Translations under genes and position numbers: made by a program
The notes under the pieces: generated by a model
Seen by the model: the letters and a program-made list of their open reading frames with translations, nothing else
The model's database searches: none
What the model was told of the DNA's origin: nothing
In this document: positions 31,557-43,172 of the stretch, piece after piece
Position numbering within the stretch: the first letter of the stretch is position 1
Layout: every line of letters begins with the position of its first letter
Assembly (NCBI GenBank): GCA_907163345.1
Contig: CAJQUN010001086.1
Span: 1-64,000, forward strand
DNA length: 64,000 bases
DNA from: Haberlea rhodopensis
Taxonomy: Eukaryota; Streptophyta; Magnoliopsida; Lamiales; Gesneriaceae
Direction of reading: 5' to 3'

Positions 31557-32774
31557 ATGGAGTACATGGAGAATGGAGAAACAAACAGGGAAATCAAAGA
31601 GAAGACATCCCTTTTAGGGAATTCAAGGAGAGGATCGTATATAAAGGCTATCATAGTAATATTCGAAGTTATCATCCGGATATGCGCTGTTGTTGCTGCT
31701 TTTGCCGCTACCATCATCATGGGAACTACAAAAGAAACCCTTCCATTCTTTGCCAAGCTCTTTCAGCTTAAAAGCATTTATGATGATTTTCCCACATTCA
31801 CGTACGTATATTTTTTTTTCGAGTAATGATTATTTTCAAGTTCATCGCCCCTATAAAGGCACTAGACACTAATGAAATAACTAATATAAATTATATTTTA
31901 TCCAGTATCAAGATATATCTATAATTAAAATAACTTTTGAAATGAGAAAAACTGAGAATAAGTATTATTTTACGTATTATAATTTGTGGTAATATGGAAT
32001 AGATACATGCACAAACACGTCTCAATTGAGAATAGAATATAAACCAATTAGATAGATTGTGTGTTAGCATAAAATATATATAAATAAAATGAGAGGTGGA
32101 CAGTTCTAGTAATTAATGAAGAAGTGTTTCAAGAGTTGTACTAAGGGACTTGTTAATGTGATTGGCCAACCAAGAATCATTGAAATTAAATGAATAGTGG
32201 GGGATGCATACACTATTTTTTGGTTATGATGACTTTCCAGTCTTCATCTTTTTTTTAGTAAATAAAATTATTGATTGTTGTAGGTTGTTTACAATAGCTA
32301 TGTTCTTGGTCAGCGGATATCTTGTTTTATCCGTCCTCTTTGCAATAGTAGTATGGATCCAACGACCTGCCGCTACTGGACCAAGGGTCCTCTTAATTGT
32401 TTTGGACACAGTAAGTTTTAATCTCTAAATGCAAAGATTTTGATTAATTTAATTATTCGATCGTAATTGTATCAAGTTCTTTACAGCTCACAATTACGTT
32501 GGCTACTTCCGCCGCTGCCTCGTCGGCAATGATATTGTACATGGCTCACTTCGGGAACATGGGAGTCAACTGGCTCGTGATATGTCCGGAGTTCATTGGC
32601 TTCAGCCAGAGGATCAACGTAGCAGTGGTGGCGGCTTTCGTCGTAGTGGTTCTGCTAATTTTCTTGGTGGTGTTGTCTGCTCTGGCTCTCAGGAAAATTA
32701 AACAAGAAACTGCAGGTGCAGATCTACAGTATGGTCTTGAGTTTGATTCAGCCCCCATCCCATCCCAGAATTAG
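31557..32774 (+). CDS. CASP (Casparian strip membrane protein) family, copy 2, intact
   Basis: Exons 31557-31801, 32284-32410 and 32487-32774 (donors GTACGT and GTAAGT, acceptors TGTAG and TACAG) join to 219 codons, a normal CASP length. Four hydrophobic helices are visible: about residues 29-55, 83-106, 115-145 and 167-192. CASP hallmarks: Arg41 in helix 1, Asp123 in helix 3, and the first extracellular loop KETLPFFAKLFQLKSIYDDF (59-78). The second loop has NWLVICPEF with Cys157, but Ser164 where I remember CASPs usually having a second Cys. The start was chosen as the first ATG after the AGAGAGAGGCAGAG leader, aligned with the other copies. CASPs polymerise at the endodermal plasma membrane and recruit the lignin machinery. 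This is the only copy with an undamaged frame of normal length. Confidence 0.88.
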
Positions 32775-32875
32775 CTATATATACTTGGTGTGTTTAGGGT
32801 GAAAAGACATAAACGAGTGTTGTTCATTGGTAGAGACAAAAGTTGAAAGGAGTGGCAGGAGTTCGAACCTCCATC

Positions 32876-32986
32876 ATCTCACTTCAAAATTTTAGGATTT
32901 ATCATTTCATAATATTTTTGGATGTATTTATTCTCACTTCAAAATTTTAGGATTTATCATTTCATAATATTTTTGGATGTATTTAT
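32876..32986 (+). repeat. Tandem duplication of about 56 bp after CASP copy 2
   Basis: TCTCACTTCAAAATTTTAGG and the following bases to GGATGTATTTATT occur twice in a row, whereas the CASP 1 and CASP 3 flanks have it once. It is a private change of this copy. Confidence 0.85.
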
Positions 32987-33842
32987 TTGCCCAAAAAATA
33001 TTTGTTTATAAAAATTATCAAAGTATAAATAATTTCATACTTATTTGTCTCATTTTCTCATCTTTTTTTTAACATACATTTTCTCATCTTTTTAATTGAA
33101 TTTTTTTTAAATATGTAGATATACATCATTCTTAATAAAAACTTTATTTCTTTTAAAAATATTTTTTATTCTAAAAACTTTTCTATCTAAACTTTAACTC
33201 ATTGTATATATTAATTTGAAATTTAAACTAAATGGATTATGAGTGTTTATACAAAAGATTGAGAATGAAGTGACGGATAACATTTATGGATGTGATAAAA
33301 GATATTATGCGAATGAAGTGTTTATACAAAATAATTATTAAAAAAAAAGATTTTCGAAACACGTGACACTAACCATGGATCATTATACCCGTCGATCGAT
33401 CGCTGGTGGACCAAACTGGTCCACAATAATCTTCACAACAATAATAATATAATAATGTTTAAAAAATCAACATTAACTAATCCTTCCTAAAAATCGTAAG
33501 CAAGACCAGCTCGTCTGAGTATGAAAATGCTTATTCGAAATTAGTATGTAAATAACTCTAATAACTACGTTGTAAGCCAAATATTAAAATGTTTTACGTT
33601 CCTCCCTATTAGCTTTATTTTATTAGCCTAAACCCTAAAGTATCGATTTCCACTTGATAATTGTTTTTCTTACTACTGAACAAATTTGTATAAAACAAAT
33701 ATAGTTTGTGAGTACGAATTTATTTAGTTACTCCCAAAATTCTAATGTATATACAAAACTAGAGTTATTTAGATTTGGAACAAAGTGATGTTTTCTATTG
33801 GTGGTAGAAAAATGCTCTCCTCAACGTGGTCAAAATTATTGA

Positions 33843-36200
33843 ATTTGTTATTTGAAAAATAAAATAATAATTAAAAAAAATTGCATAACTTGATTCGATT
33901 TTTTTTAAAAAAATAATTTTAAAAAAATTAAATTTGCAAAAATAATGTATTTTGGTGCGAATTGCAAAACTAATGCAAATCTACACCTGTGAAGTGTTTG
34001 TTCACTTCGGATGCTTGAATTTTTTTAAAAATAAATTTTTTTGCAGTGTTTGAACATCCAAGTTCGGACGCTGCTTTTTATTAAAAAAAAAGATTTTCAA
34101 AACACGTGACAGTAAGCATGGATCATTGTACCCGTCGATCGATCACTGGTGGCAGAAAGTTGAAAAAAATAAAAGTGGCTAGCGCACGCAAAATTCTCAA
34201 GTCCCTAGTTGCCCTGAATCGTTCTGCCTTGGCTTCGTTGCACAACTCCATTGGATCATTTGATGCCAAATGTATGCTCAAAAAAAAAAAAAATTGATGC
34301 CAAATGTACCAATGCATTGTAAAACCAATACAAAAAAAACTGACGTCTAAGTTATTCATCAAAGTTTGATAAAAGAGAAACTCGACACTATCCTATAGTC
34401 CAATAACAATGAAACTGGATATTACTAATCCACAATAAGTCCAGCACGTAAAGAGGTAAAAGAAAATCGAAAAATAAAAAAAACGGAATCCGCAAAATAA
34501 AATTTTGCCGTTCCACGAAATGAATAAATATATTTACCCCACCAAACACCAAAACTTCAGTATATGACACATAATATAGTAGACATTGTTCTTCCCAACT
34601 CAATGAGCAAAAAATAGCTAATATTTGATTCTCTCACTCCACTATCAAAGCAGCAACAGCAAATGAGGGCAGCATGATGAGGCTAATTTAAATAAATATT
34701 TAAAATAATTTTTTTTACTAAATACCGTGAAATAAATTTTTTGCATAGAGTAATTTGAAGATACGGTCTGCGAATTTACAAAAAAACTAAAAAAAATTAA
34801 GAAGTTGAATTCTCAGATACAGATCGTGAATTTTACAAAAAAAATTTAAAAAAGTTGAATTCACCTACACACATCGCGAATTTACAAAAAAATCATTTCA
34901 CGGTATTTTGTAAAAAAAATTGTTTTTATAATATCTATTTAAACTAGCCAACATGATGATATGCGCACGCTTAACCAAGCAACGAAGAAGAAAGAATATC
35001 GTTGGAATATATGGAAATTAGCATTCATCCACAAAATTTGGTTCCTGGTTCAATGTTCAAAACATGACGAGCAAAAGACGATAATAACTAACATCACAAA
35101 AGAAATGAATAGCAAAATAGCAACGTTTTTCTCTGCCCTTCACTCGTCACTTTTCTCCTGTTATATTCCTCTCCATTCTGTTGGGCTCAGCATATGTATC
35201 TTCTAGATGCTTTGGTGAGGAGAGAGAAGTAGAGCATTTCTTTCTAATTCATGTAATACTCCTATCTCCCTTCGCGTATTGGCGCTCCGGTCTCGTACTG
35301 ACGTATTGAATGCTCGTGTGGCGCTTTAAGGCGCACTAAGTTTTAATAAGTCGCGCACTAAATTTTACTAAGTCACGCACTGACGCACCGATCGTGATCT
35401 AGCACATTGAGTACACATGCGGCGCTTTAGAACTAAGTTTTATTAAGTCGTGTATTAAGTTTTCATAAGTCGTGAACTTAAATGTTAAACATTCTTAATT
35501 CTCCAAAAATAATACAAGTCATTTTTAATAAATTCAAATTATTACAAAACATGTTGAAACACATATGTAATATTTGGTTTCATTTTTCGAATTCATTATC
35601 TTATGACCAAATATTAATAATTCGTTTTCATCTTTTATTCTCTAAAATATATTTTTCAGAGAACAATAATTATCCATATTAGAATAACGATCAATAAAAG
35701 ATTTGAATTGCACTATAAATAATTAATGATGTAAGTTTGTCAAACATGATGTGTATTATATATACTTTATTTCATCAATGTGGGTGCGTATGTGTGTGTG
35801 TATATATATAATAGGCGCATTAAGGCGCACTCACACTCAATTTTTTTGTAAATTGACGTACTTGTTAATCCGCATATGCTCGCACATCCATCCGTATTAT
35901 GTGATCAAGCTTCCTTTAAGACCTACACCAAAAAATGCAAGGTAGTATCACATGTTTAAAAAAAAAATCTAATAATAAGCAGTTTCCGAACTTTGTAAGC
36001 TCGGACGGTGCAAAAAAATAAAATAAAATTTAAAAATTGCATCATCGAAATTTAAAAAAAAAAATTCTGGCATCCGAAGTGCATATGTTGTGACGCTAAC
36101 GTCCGAACCTCATAGATGCGGATTCCATATAATTTTGCAATTCGTACCAAAATACATTATTTTTGCAAATTTAATTTTTTTAAAAAAACCCCACTCATTT
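33843..36200. repeat. Inverted-repeat element in the CASP-UCP interval, duplicate 1
   Basis: Arms at about 33860-34085 and 35970-36190 pair imperfectly (both contain AAATTTGCAAAAATAATGTA or its complement, then CACTTCGGATGC and GTTCGGACG). Copy 1 of the CASP unit lacks this block and its homology stops exactly at the left edge, so it looks like an insertion. The inner part repeats the CASP-flank text ACACGTGACA..ATGGATCATT (33360 and 34103). A short plus-strand frame, 34106-34297, is probably chance. The counterpart in duplicate 2 is 51370-53740. Confidence 0.55.
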
Positions 36201-36603
36201 CTACAAGAAACGCAGATTAATTCTTTATTTGAAAATATGAAATTACGGTAGATTGGTACATGAATTTGTGAAATTAATTTTTTTATATAATATTTTGTAA
36301 TTTTAACCTGCAATCAACCGTTTATTCTTCGCTCTTCCACAGATCCTCATACGCAAATGCGTGCACCAGGCGCATTTAGTTGGATTCACTCATCTTCTCC
36401 TCCCTCCTCCATGGACTCAAAGCTTCCTGGTTACGGTTCTGATACCTTCTTTCATTTTTATGCTCAACCGAAGTCGTTGTTATCTTTTGATTTTGAGTTA
36501 TTTGCATTTGGTGATGTCGGATCACGGGAATGTTAATCTGATATTTATTTGGCCGGAACTTTCGCTTGCGGTGCTTTCGCTGTGTGCTTTGCGGAGGTAT
36601 GAG

Positions 36604-37266
36604 TCATGGTTCGCAGTTTCGGTATCGGAACGCCACTCACCCTTCCGGAGTTCCATGACGTAAAGGATAATGTTATGTAAGTGCGTTCTTCACCCCAAAA
36701 TCGGTTATATAAAGGTTATAGTGCACAAGAACGGTGGAAAGGCGGTTTCGTGGGGTTGGAACGGCCGATCTGTTCTGTAAAAAAATTTCGATTGTGTAAC
36801 TGTGTGTTATCGTGTGTGAAGAAGATGGGGGAAGGAGAGAGATGTGCTAATTTAAACAAATAATAAAAATTAATAAAAAATTTCAAAAAAAAGTTGTCAA
36901 ACTCTTTGAGAAACGTCCAACTGACAGTGTGACTTTTTTTTTCTTTTTTTAAATTTTTTATTCACATTTTATTTTTTATAAAAATCGTATTTGAGTAATT
37001 TTTTTAAAAAAATATTAAAGTAACAAACGTGCACAGTAATTCATATTATTTTTTTCAATAACATATTTTAAGAATAATTAAATGATTTATGAAATAATTT
37101 AATTTTTGTAAATAAAATAATTTAATTTTAAGAATAATTAAATTCAAAATATTCAATTTTTTAATATTATTTTAAAAAAATCCGCGCCGTAACCGTTCCG
37201 TGAAATGTCATTGGAATTGGAACGGTGACCTTCGTTCCGAGCACCGTTCCCGCGTCGTCGAACCAT
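36604..37266. mobile_element. GGAACG-rich element inserted just after the UCP exon 1 splice donor
   Basis: Termini CATGGTTCG (36605) and CGAACCATG (37258-37266) are inverted. The flanks GGTATGAGT and GGTATGATA share seven leading bases, a likely 8-9 bp duplication that includes the splice donor GAG/GTATGA. The right end matches the reverse complement of the element at 23743. There is no transposase. Confidence 0.6.
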
Positions 37267-37717
37267 GGGTATGATATCGTTTTTTAGCTGTTTACTTTAC
37301 CGTGTAAAATTTGTGCTCATTCCGTGTTTCTTTTTTCTTTTTGGGTAAACTGATTTGTTCTGAGATTTTGACTTGGTGAAATTCAGTGCTCCATGTGATG
37401 GGTGATTTCTGTTTTGACCTTGCTATTATATTAAAACCTTGTGAACTAGGAAATCTATTTAATATCTATTTTTATTTTGAATTCATTCTTCAATGAAGGC
37501 TTGGTCCCTGTATTTTGCAGTTATTCCTGAGATACTGGACAGAAGTTTCATTGATATATTTCATTTATGACTTGTGCTGGCCTTTCTACATAAATTTTGG
37601 TTTGATTAGTTGTGTATAACAGAGTTCTCATAAAGTGGAAATATTTTTCTATGGTTTTTGGCATGAAACCCCATATGATGTGGAACATAGATGGTTTATC
37701 CACCATATTCATTAGTA

Positions 37718-37722
37718 GGAAC
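37718..37722. other. 5-bp target duplication, left (GGAAC)
   Basis: Repeated at 43173-43177. The intact right arm of the surrounding inverted repeat carries the uninterrupted TTCATTAGTAGGAACACAAA. Confidence 0.9.
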
Positions 37723-39214
37723 TGGTGTGCGCTTATCGTGTTCACTTATCGTGTACGCCCAAACTAACACCACTCAATCCTCAAGATTGATAACAATAAT
37801 GTAGTAGTGTGAGTAGGGATCGATCCCACGATGAGGTGTGAATCTTTGTGTTAATGAAAATCAAAACAAAAGAATAATAAAGGATGGGGTTGTGAGGTTG
37901 AATTATACTAATGAAAATTAAAAACAAAGACTAACTAATGAAAGCGATTCTTGGTATCGGTCGACTCTACATTGGATATTATCATCTATTTCATCGATTC
38001 ACAAAAGACTCAATTTTACTTGAATATTCATCAATTGGAAATCTAATTCCTCCATCACCTTATTCATAGTCAATTAGTCCAAGCGTTCTAATTTAACTTT
38101 CACCAATCAATCAATCTCTATATGCATATTCAAGATTAAAATCATGACATCATTCAAAACTAGTGAGCGATGAATCTAAACAACATAAACACAAGCGGTT
38201 TATATAATTTAGTCAATGGTTTTCTCTAAGAATTTAATAACACCAACAGCAGGCAATTATCGATCTTAGTTGCTTCTTGAATTAGATTACTCAAACAATC
38301 TCTTATTTGATATCCAATTAGCAATAGATTATATGCAAGTTACTAGGTTGTCAATCCAATAAACAAACATCAATCATATCGACAAAATCAGAAAAACAAT
38401 GAATTCAATAAAATCGATCAACAAAAGCGTATGAATCTCCCCAAGATAAATAAATCCAAGGTTTTGTCTTCCTCAACCAAGAATTAAGACTAGCTACACA
38501 TAATTAAAACAAAACTATAAATAAAAACAAGGGAAAGAAAACTAATCCGATCTCCGCTCGTCGAGGTGTCAATCCCGCCTTCGCTTCGATCTTCGTAGCC
38601 GTTCTTCAACAAAATTGAAAAGAAAATATAAAAGTAGTCTAAAATTATTCTACCCTAACTATCTAGATGTTTCAAGGTCTGATTTTCGTGCATATATGTA
38701 TAGGGAGGCTGATGGAGTAGGTTAGAATCCATGTGGGAAGGAAAGAAATCAAGTTTTTACACTTTCCAAAAGTCTTCTGGCGTAAATACGCGTAGAATGG
38801 CGTAGCTACGCCTACAGATGCCGTAGCGTTGGCGTAATTACGCCTGTCATCAATTTTTCTGGCGAGTTTCGTATTTTGGCCGTAACTTTCTCGTCCGAAC
38901 TCCGAATTCGATGAATCAGCTGTCCACGCGAAGATAACTCAAAGTTCTACAACTTTTCTATGGATCACATTTCCAAAACATGGCTCGAACATATAGAAAT
39001 TTGAGGAGCAAGAGCAACATGTGTCTTGGATTCTGGTTTTTTCCTCTTTTCTTCAACTTTATTGCTTCTTTCATCATTTTAGCTTGATTTCTTCACATTT
39101 CCCTACATTTACACAAATATACGATTAGGTAGCATATGTATCAATTTATCCATCAAAATATACCAAATCGTAGATAATTAAGCACAATAGATGTGTCTAT
39201 TTCTAGTCACATCA
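37723..39214 (-). mobile_element. 3' LTR (1492 bp) of a non-autonomous Ty3-type retrotransposon
   Basis: Plus-strand ends TGGTGTGCGC...CACATCA. It is almost identical to 41674-43172, so the insertion is recent. On the minus strand the LTR starts TGATGTGACTAG. A purine-rich tract (minus strand TAAGTATGGGGGTGTT, 39215-39230) adjoins it internally, marking this as the 3' LTR of a minus-strand element. Confidence 0.9.
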
Positions 39215-39230
39215 AACACCCCCATACTTA

Positions 39231-40406
39231 AACTTTACTCGACCTCGAGTAAATCAGACAAAACTACAATATTTTTTTGCTTGGCTCATAGCATCATAAC
39301 AAACTAACTTGTCCTCACTTTTATGCCTCAACAATTTAAAACATGCATAGTAATGAAAGGCGGTGAAAATTTAATAATGGAACAAGTTCAATCCCTAAAC
39401 AATTCCTACCCAACAAAGTAGTGAACGTGTGTGTGTGGTCATAAACAAGTGTCATGTACAATTTATAGATCCAATAGAAGCAAATCCACAATAGTTCAAG
39501 TCATACACTAACACAAGTATAAGCTCACTTGCACACTCTTCTCCACTATCTTAGCCACTTTGCAAACATAAATCAAGTAGGTCTTTATTAGCTTGTAGCT
39601 TGGACTAGGTATTGGATTATGAAAGAAAGGAAAAAGATATATCAAACAAGAGAGTATGATGATATGCACACTAAAAGCTTCTCTTCTTGCATGAATTTTT
39701 CAACTTTGTTCTTTTTCACAAGGTTTATTTCAACACTTTTCTTCTTTTGTGCCTTGGCTCCCCTTGGAGTCATATTTTTATCTATTTCCTCAAGGCATTC
39801 CTTTTCTTTCATGTATTTCATTCTTTTGACAATAAAGTTCACAAATATACTTCAATGATTCCCAAGTGCATTTGAATGAAATACATCATACTCCCTTAAA
39901 AGGTATGGATTGAAATCATATTTAGGCTAAAAGGGTAGGATGATAAGCTAGTCAAGGAATGTTGAATGGGGGTCTTTAGTATGCTTAGCATACTACCATC
40001 TTTTACATTAAAGCTCAAAAAGGGTACTAGAGATTGATTTTATTTACATGGTAGGCTTGAAAGGCTCAAACGCATCAAAGATTGCCTATATCACTTTCAT
40101 GTTTGCAAGTAGTCTAGATATACGCCTCAAAGAGCATGTAGTTAAGTTCTAGCATGTATTAGAGACTTCTTAAGACTATCATAAAATTTACACAATCTTC
40201 ACTAAGCTATGCACACTTCACAAGCCATGACAATAATGTGCTCAAAATATTCACTACTAAGTTAAAGTAAACTTTGCATTAGAGTTCAAAGTGTTCCAAG
40301 GTTAACAATTCACCTATGTTCAAAAGCATGCATGATATCAATTAGGTTTCATCATGGGCTAGTGATTCTAAGCATGCATTCATTATTGACTATGAGCTCA
40401 AAATTT
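39231..40406 (-). mobile_element. 3' non-coding internal region of the nested retrotransposon
   Basis: No long open frame. It lies between the single ORF and the 3' LTR; no integrase or reverse transcriptase motif is seen on either strand. Confidence 0.6.
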
Positions 40407-41579
40407 TCAAATTTTCGATTTTTTTTGTATTTTTGTAATAGAAAAGCAATAACACACACTAATCCCTCCCCCATACTTAAATCTTACATTGTCCCCAATG
40501 TAAGGCAAAAATACAAGAAAAGAGAATCTAACTACTAAAGCAAAAATAAAAAAATAAAAGGGAGAAATGAAACTAACTCCCCTTGGGTTGCCTCCCAAGC
40601 AGCGCCTCTGTTTAACGTCGGTGGCCCGACGCCAGTTCTCTCGCTTAAGGCGATGTCTATTCGCCTTGCACCTCTTGGAGGGTTTTTGTCTTTTCACTAT
40701 GTCGCCTTCCTCCAAAGAAGTCAGTTGAGGTTGATCAAGATCTACCTCATAGCATCCTTTAACTTGTTGTCCCCTATGCTCGCCTTTGGGAATCTCATTC
40801 TGGTGAGATTCCTTGTTATCCATCTCGATCTCTGTTTGTTGTTCAAGTATTGATGGCCTCAGTACCATTGTTGCTGGAGTTTCTACCTCTTTGTCACTGT
40901 CCAAGGTGATGTTGTCTTCGCAAAAATAGTCCCAAGGATCCATTTCATCACAGTATTCTTTCGCCGACTCCTCTGCCACATCACATGATTCATCTAAGTA
41001 ATCAACATAGTTCTCAGTTGGAAACATACTATTCGGAGTTGTAGGATGTACAAGCTCCTTTTCTTCTATTGGCACATGTGCCTCCTCTTCTAGCTCGGGT
41101 GACATCAGTACCACCTTCTCCATAGTCTCCTCTTCTTCATCACTCCATGATTCGAACGTAATCATGGTCTCCTTTTGTGCTGCTATCTGATCGGCCGATC
41201 TTATTAGTTGCTCCATTTGGTTACCCAAATTCTGAGTGCTAGCCCTGAATTCCTGTTGAAATTGCAAAGTACTATCATTAAGTCTTGAAACAAGATCCTC
41301 TAAAGACTCACCAGGGGTATGATATTGAGGTTGTTGTGGCCATGGCGGGTATTGCGGTATGTATGGCGGTAGGTTGGATTGCATGTAGGGTGGAGGTGGG
41401 TTCATCCATTGATTATCATAGTTGAGATTGGGATGATCACTCCAACTTGAGTTTGATGCACATTGTCCACTCCCTACGCCAAGTTGGTGCACAAGATACT
41501 CCAATTCGTCTAGTCGCCTATAGTCCTCCATCAAAAGATCCGATTTCTCAGAAATCAACCTGTAAGCACGAACAAACAA
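40407..41579 (-). CDS. Single ORF of the nested retrotransposon, gag-derived or unknown, 390 aa
   Basis: The start ATG is at 41579, about 70 bp inside the primer-binding site. Visible parts: a charged N terminus (DYRRLDELEYLVHQLG), a Pro/Tyr/Gln-rich stretch (PPPPYMQSNLPPYIPQYPPW), a helical segment (ESLEDLVSRLNDSTLQFQQE, then NQMEQLIRSADQI) like the middle of Ty3-type gag proteins, a long acidic region, a basic patch (KRQKPSKRCKANRHRLKREN) and a hydrophobic tail. On the minus strand the end contains CTTGGGAGGCAACCCAAGG, a phrase I associate with sequence downstream of Ty3-type pol. That suggests the pol region was deleted and the frame now reads into former 3' non-coding DNA. No zinc knuckle, protease or polymerase is present. 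Confidence 0.65.
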   Translation of the reverse strand: MFVRAYRLISEKSDLLMEDYRRLDELEYLVHQLGVGSGQCASNSSWSDHPNLNYDNQWMNPPPPYMQSNLPPYIPQYPPWPQQPQYHTPGESLEDLVSRLNDSTLQFQQEFRASTQNLGNQMEQLIRSADQIAAQKETMITFESWSDEEEETMEKVVLMSPELEEEAHVPIEEKELVHPTTPNSMFPTENYVDYLDESCDVAEESAKEYCDEMDPWDYFCEDNITLDSDKEVETPATMVLRPSILEQQTEIEMDNKESHQNEIPKGEHRGQQVKGCYEVDLDQPQLTSLEEGDIVKRQKPSKRCKANRHRLKRENWRRATDVKQRRCLGGNPRGVSFISPFYFFIFALVVRFSFLVFLPYIGDNVRFKYGGGISVCYCFSITKIQKKSKI

Positions 41580-41650
41580 GAGTAGCGGTGGGGGAAAAAG
41601 AAAGAGAAAGAAACAAAACAGAAAATATTAACACAAAAATATACAACGCC

Positions 41651-41668
41651 TCCCCGGCAACGGCGCCA
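41651..41668 (-). other. Primer-binding site of the nested retrotransposon
   Basis: The minus strand reads TGGCGCCGTTGCCGGGGA, 18 bases, a well-known primer-binding site of plant Ty3-type elements (complementary, as I recall, to a tRNA-Asp 3' end). It lies five bases inside the 5' LTR. Confidence 0.85.
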
Positions 41669-41673
41669 AAATT

Positions 41674-43172
41674 TGGTGTGCGCTTATCGTGTACGCCCAA
41701 ATTAACCCCACTCAATCCTCAAGATTGATAACAATAATGTAGTAGTGTGAGTAGGGATCGATCCCACGAGGAGGTGTGAATCTTTGTGTTAATGAAAATC
41801 AAAACAAAAGAATAATAAAGGATGTGGGTGTGAGGTTGAATTATACTAATGAAAATTAAAAACAAAGATTAACTAATGAAAGCGATTCTTGGTATCGGTC
41901 GACTCTACCTTGGATATTATCATCTATTTCATCGATTCACAAAAGACTCAATTTTACTTGAATATTCATCAATTGGAAATCTAATTCCTCCCTCACCTTA
42001 TTCATAGTCAATTAGTCCAAGCGTTCTAATTTAACTTTCACCAATCAATCAATCTCTATATGCATATTCAAGATTAAAATCATGACATCATTCAAAACTA
42101 GTGAGCGATGAATCTAAACAACATAAACACAAGCGGTTTATATAATTTAGTCAATGGTTTTCTCTAAGAATTTAATAACACCAATAGCAGGCAATTATCG
42201 ATCTTAGTTGCTTCTTGAATTAGATTACTCAAACAATCTCTTATTTGATATCCAATTAGCAATAGATTATATGCAAGTTACTAGGTTGTCAATCCAATAA
42301 ACAAACATCAATCATATCGACAAAATCAGAAAAACAATGAATTCAATAAAATCGATCAACAAAAGCGTATGAATCTCCCCAAGATAAATAAATCCAAGGT
42401 TTTGTCTTCCTCAACCAAGAATTAAGACTAGCTACACATAATTAAAACAAAACTATAAATAAAAACAAGGGAAAGAAAACTAATCCGATCTCCGCTCGTC
42501 GAGGTGTCAATCCCGCCTTCGCTTCGATCTTCGTAGCCGTTCTTCAACAAAATTGAAAAGAAAATATAAAAGTAGTCTAAAATTATTCTACCCTAACTAT
42601 CTAGATGTTCAAGGTCTGATTTTCGTGCATATATGTATAGGGAGGCTGATGGAGTAGGTTAGAATCCATGTGGGAAGGAAAGAAATCAAGTTTTTACACT
42701 TTCCAAAAGTCTTCTGGCGTAAATACGCGTAGAATGGCGTAGCTACGCCTACAGATGCCGTAGCGTTGGCGTAATTACGCCTATTAATGGCGTAATTACG
42801 CCTGTCATCAATTTTTCTGGCGAGTTTCGTATTTTGGCCGTAACTTTCTCGTCCGAACTCCGAATTCAATGAATCAGCTGTCCACGCGAAGATAACTCAA
42901 AGTTCTACAACTTTTTTATGGATCACATTTCCAAAACATGGCTCGAACATATAGAAATTTGAGGAGCAAGAGCAACATGTGTCTTGGATTCTGGTTTTTT
43001 CCTCTTTTCTTCAACTTTATTGCTTCTTTCATCATTTTAGCTTGATTTCTTCACCTTTCCCTACATTTACACAAATATACGATTAGGTAGCATATGTATC
43101 AATTTATCCATCAAAATATACCAAATCGTAGATAATTAAGCGCAATAGATGTGTCTATTTCTAGTCACATCA
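41674..43172 (-). mobile_element. 5' LTR (1499 bp) of the nested retrotransposon
   Basis: Ends TGGTGTGCGC...CACATCA as in the left copy, followed by the GGAAC duplication (43173-43177). It differs from the 3' LTR by few substitutions and by an extra 21 bp near 42780-42802, a tandem copy of the last palindromic motif GGCGTAATTACGCC. Confidence 0.9.
42716..42802. repeat. GGCGTA/TACGCC palindrome cluster in the LTR
   Basis: GGCGTAAATACGCG, GGCGTAGCTACGCC (42736) and GGCGTAATTACGCC (42768 and 42789) stand close together. The other LTR has three of these (38779, 38799 and 38831). Each is a short self-complementary motif in AT-rich DNA. Confidence 0.85.

Noticed and set aside
34106..34297. 63-residue frame conserved at 51637-51828
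   Set aside because: Identity between the copies is explained by the recent segmental duplication. It overlaps a minus-strand frame and has no homology I recognise.
36361..36663. 100-residue frame MHQAHLVGFTHLL... covering UCP exon 1
   Set aside because: The UCP reading lies in another frame (SDIYLAGTFACGAFA). This longer frame is an overlap created by a frameshift.
39619..39875. Overlapping frames on both strands in the nested retrotransposon
   Set aside because: Low-complexity hydrophobic peptides without motifs, in the non-coding 3' part of the element.
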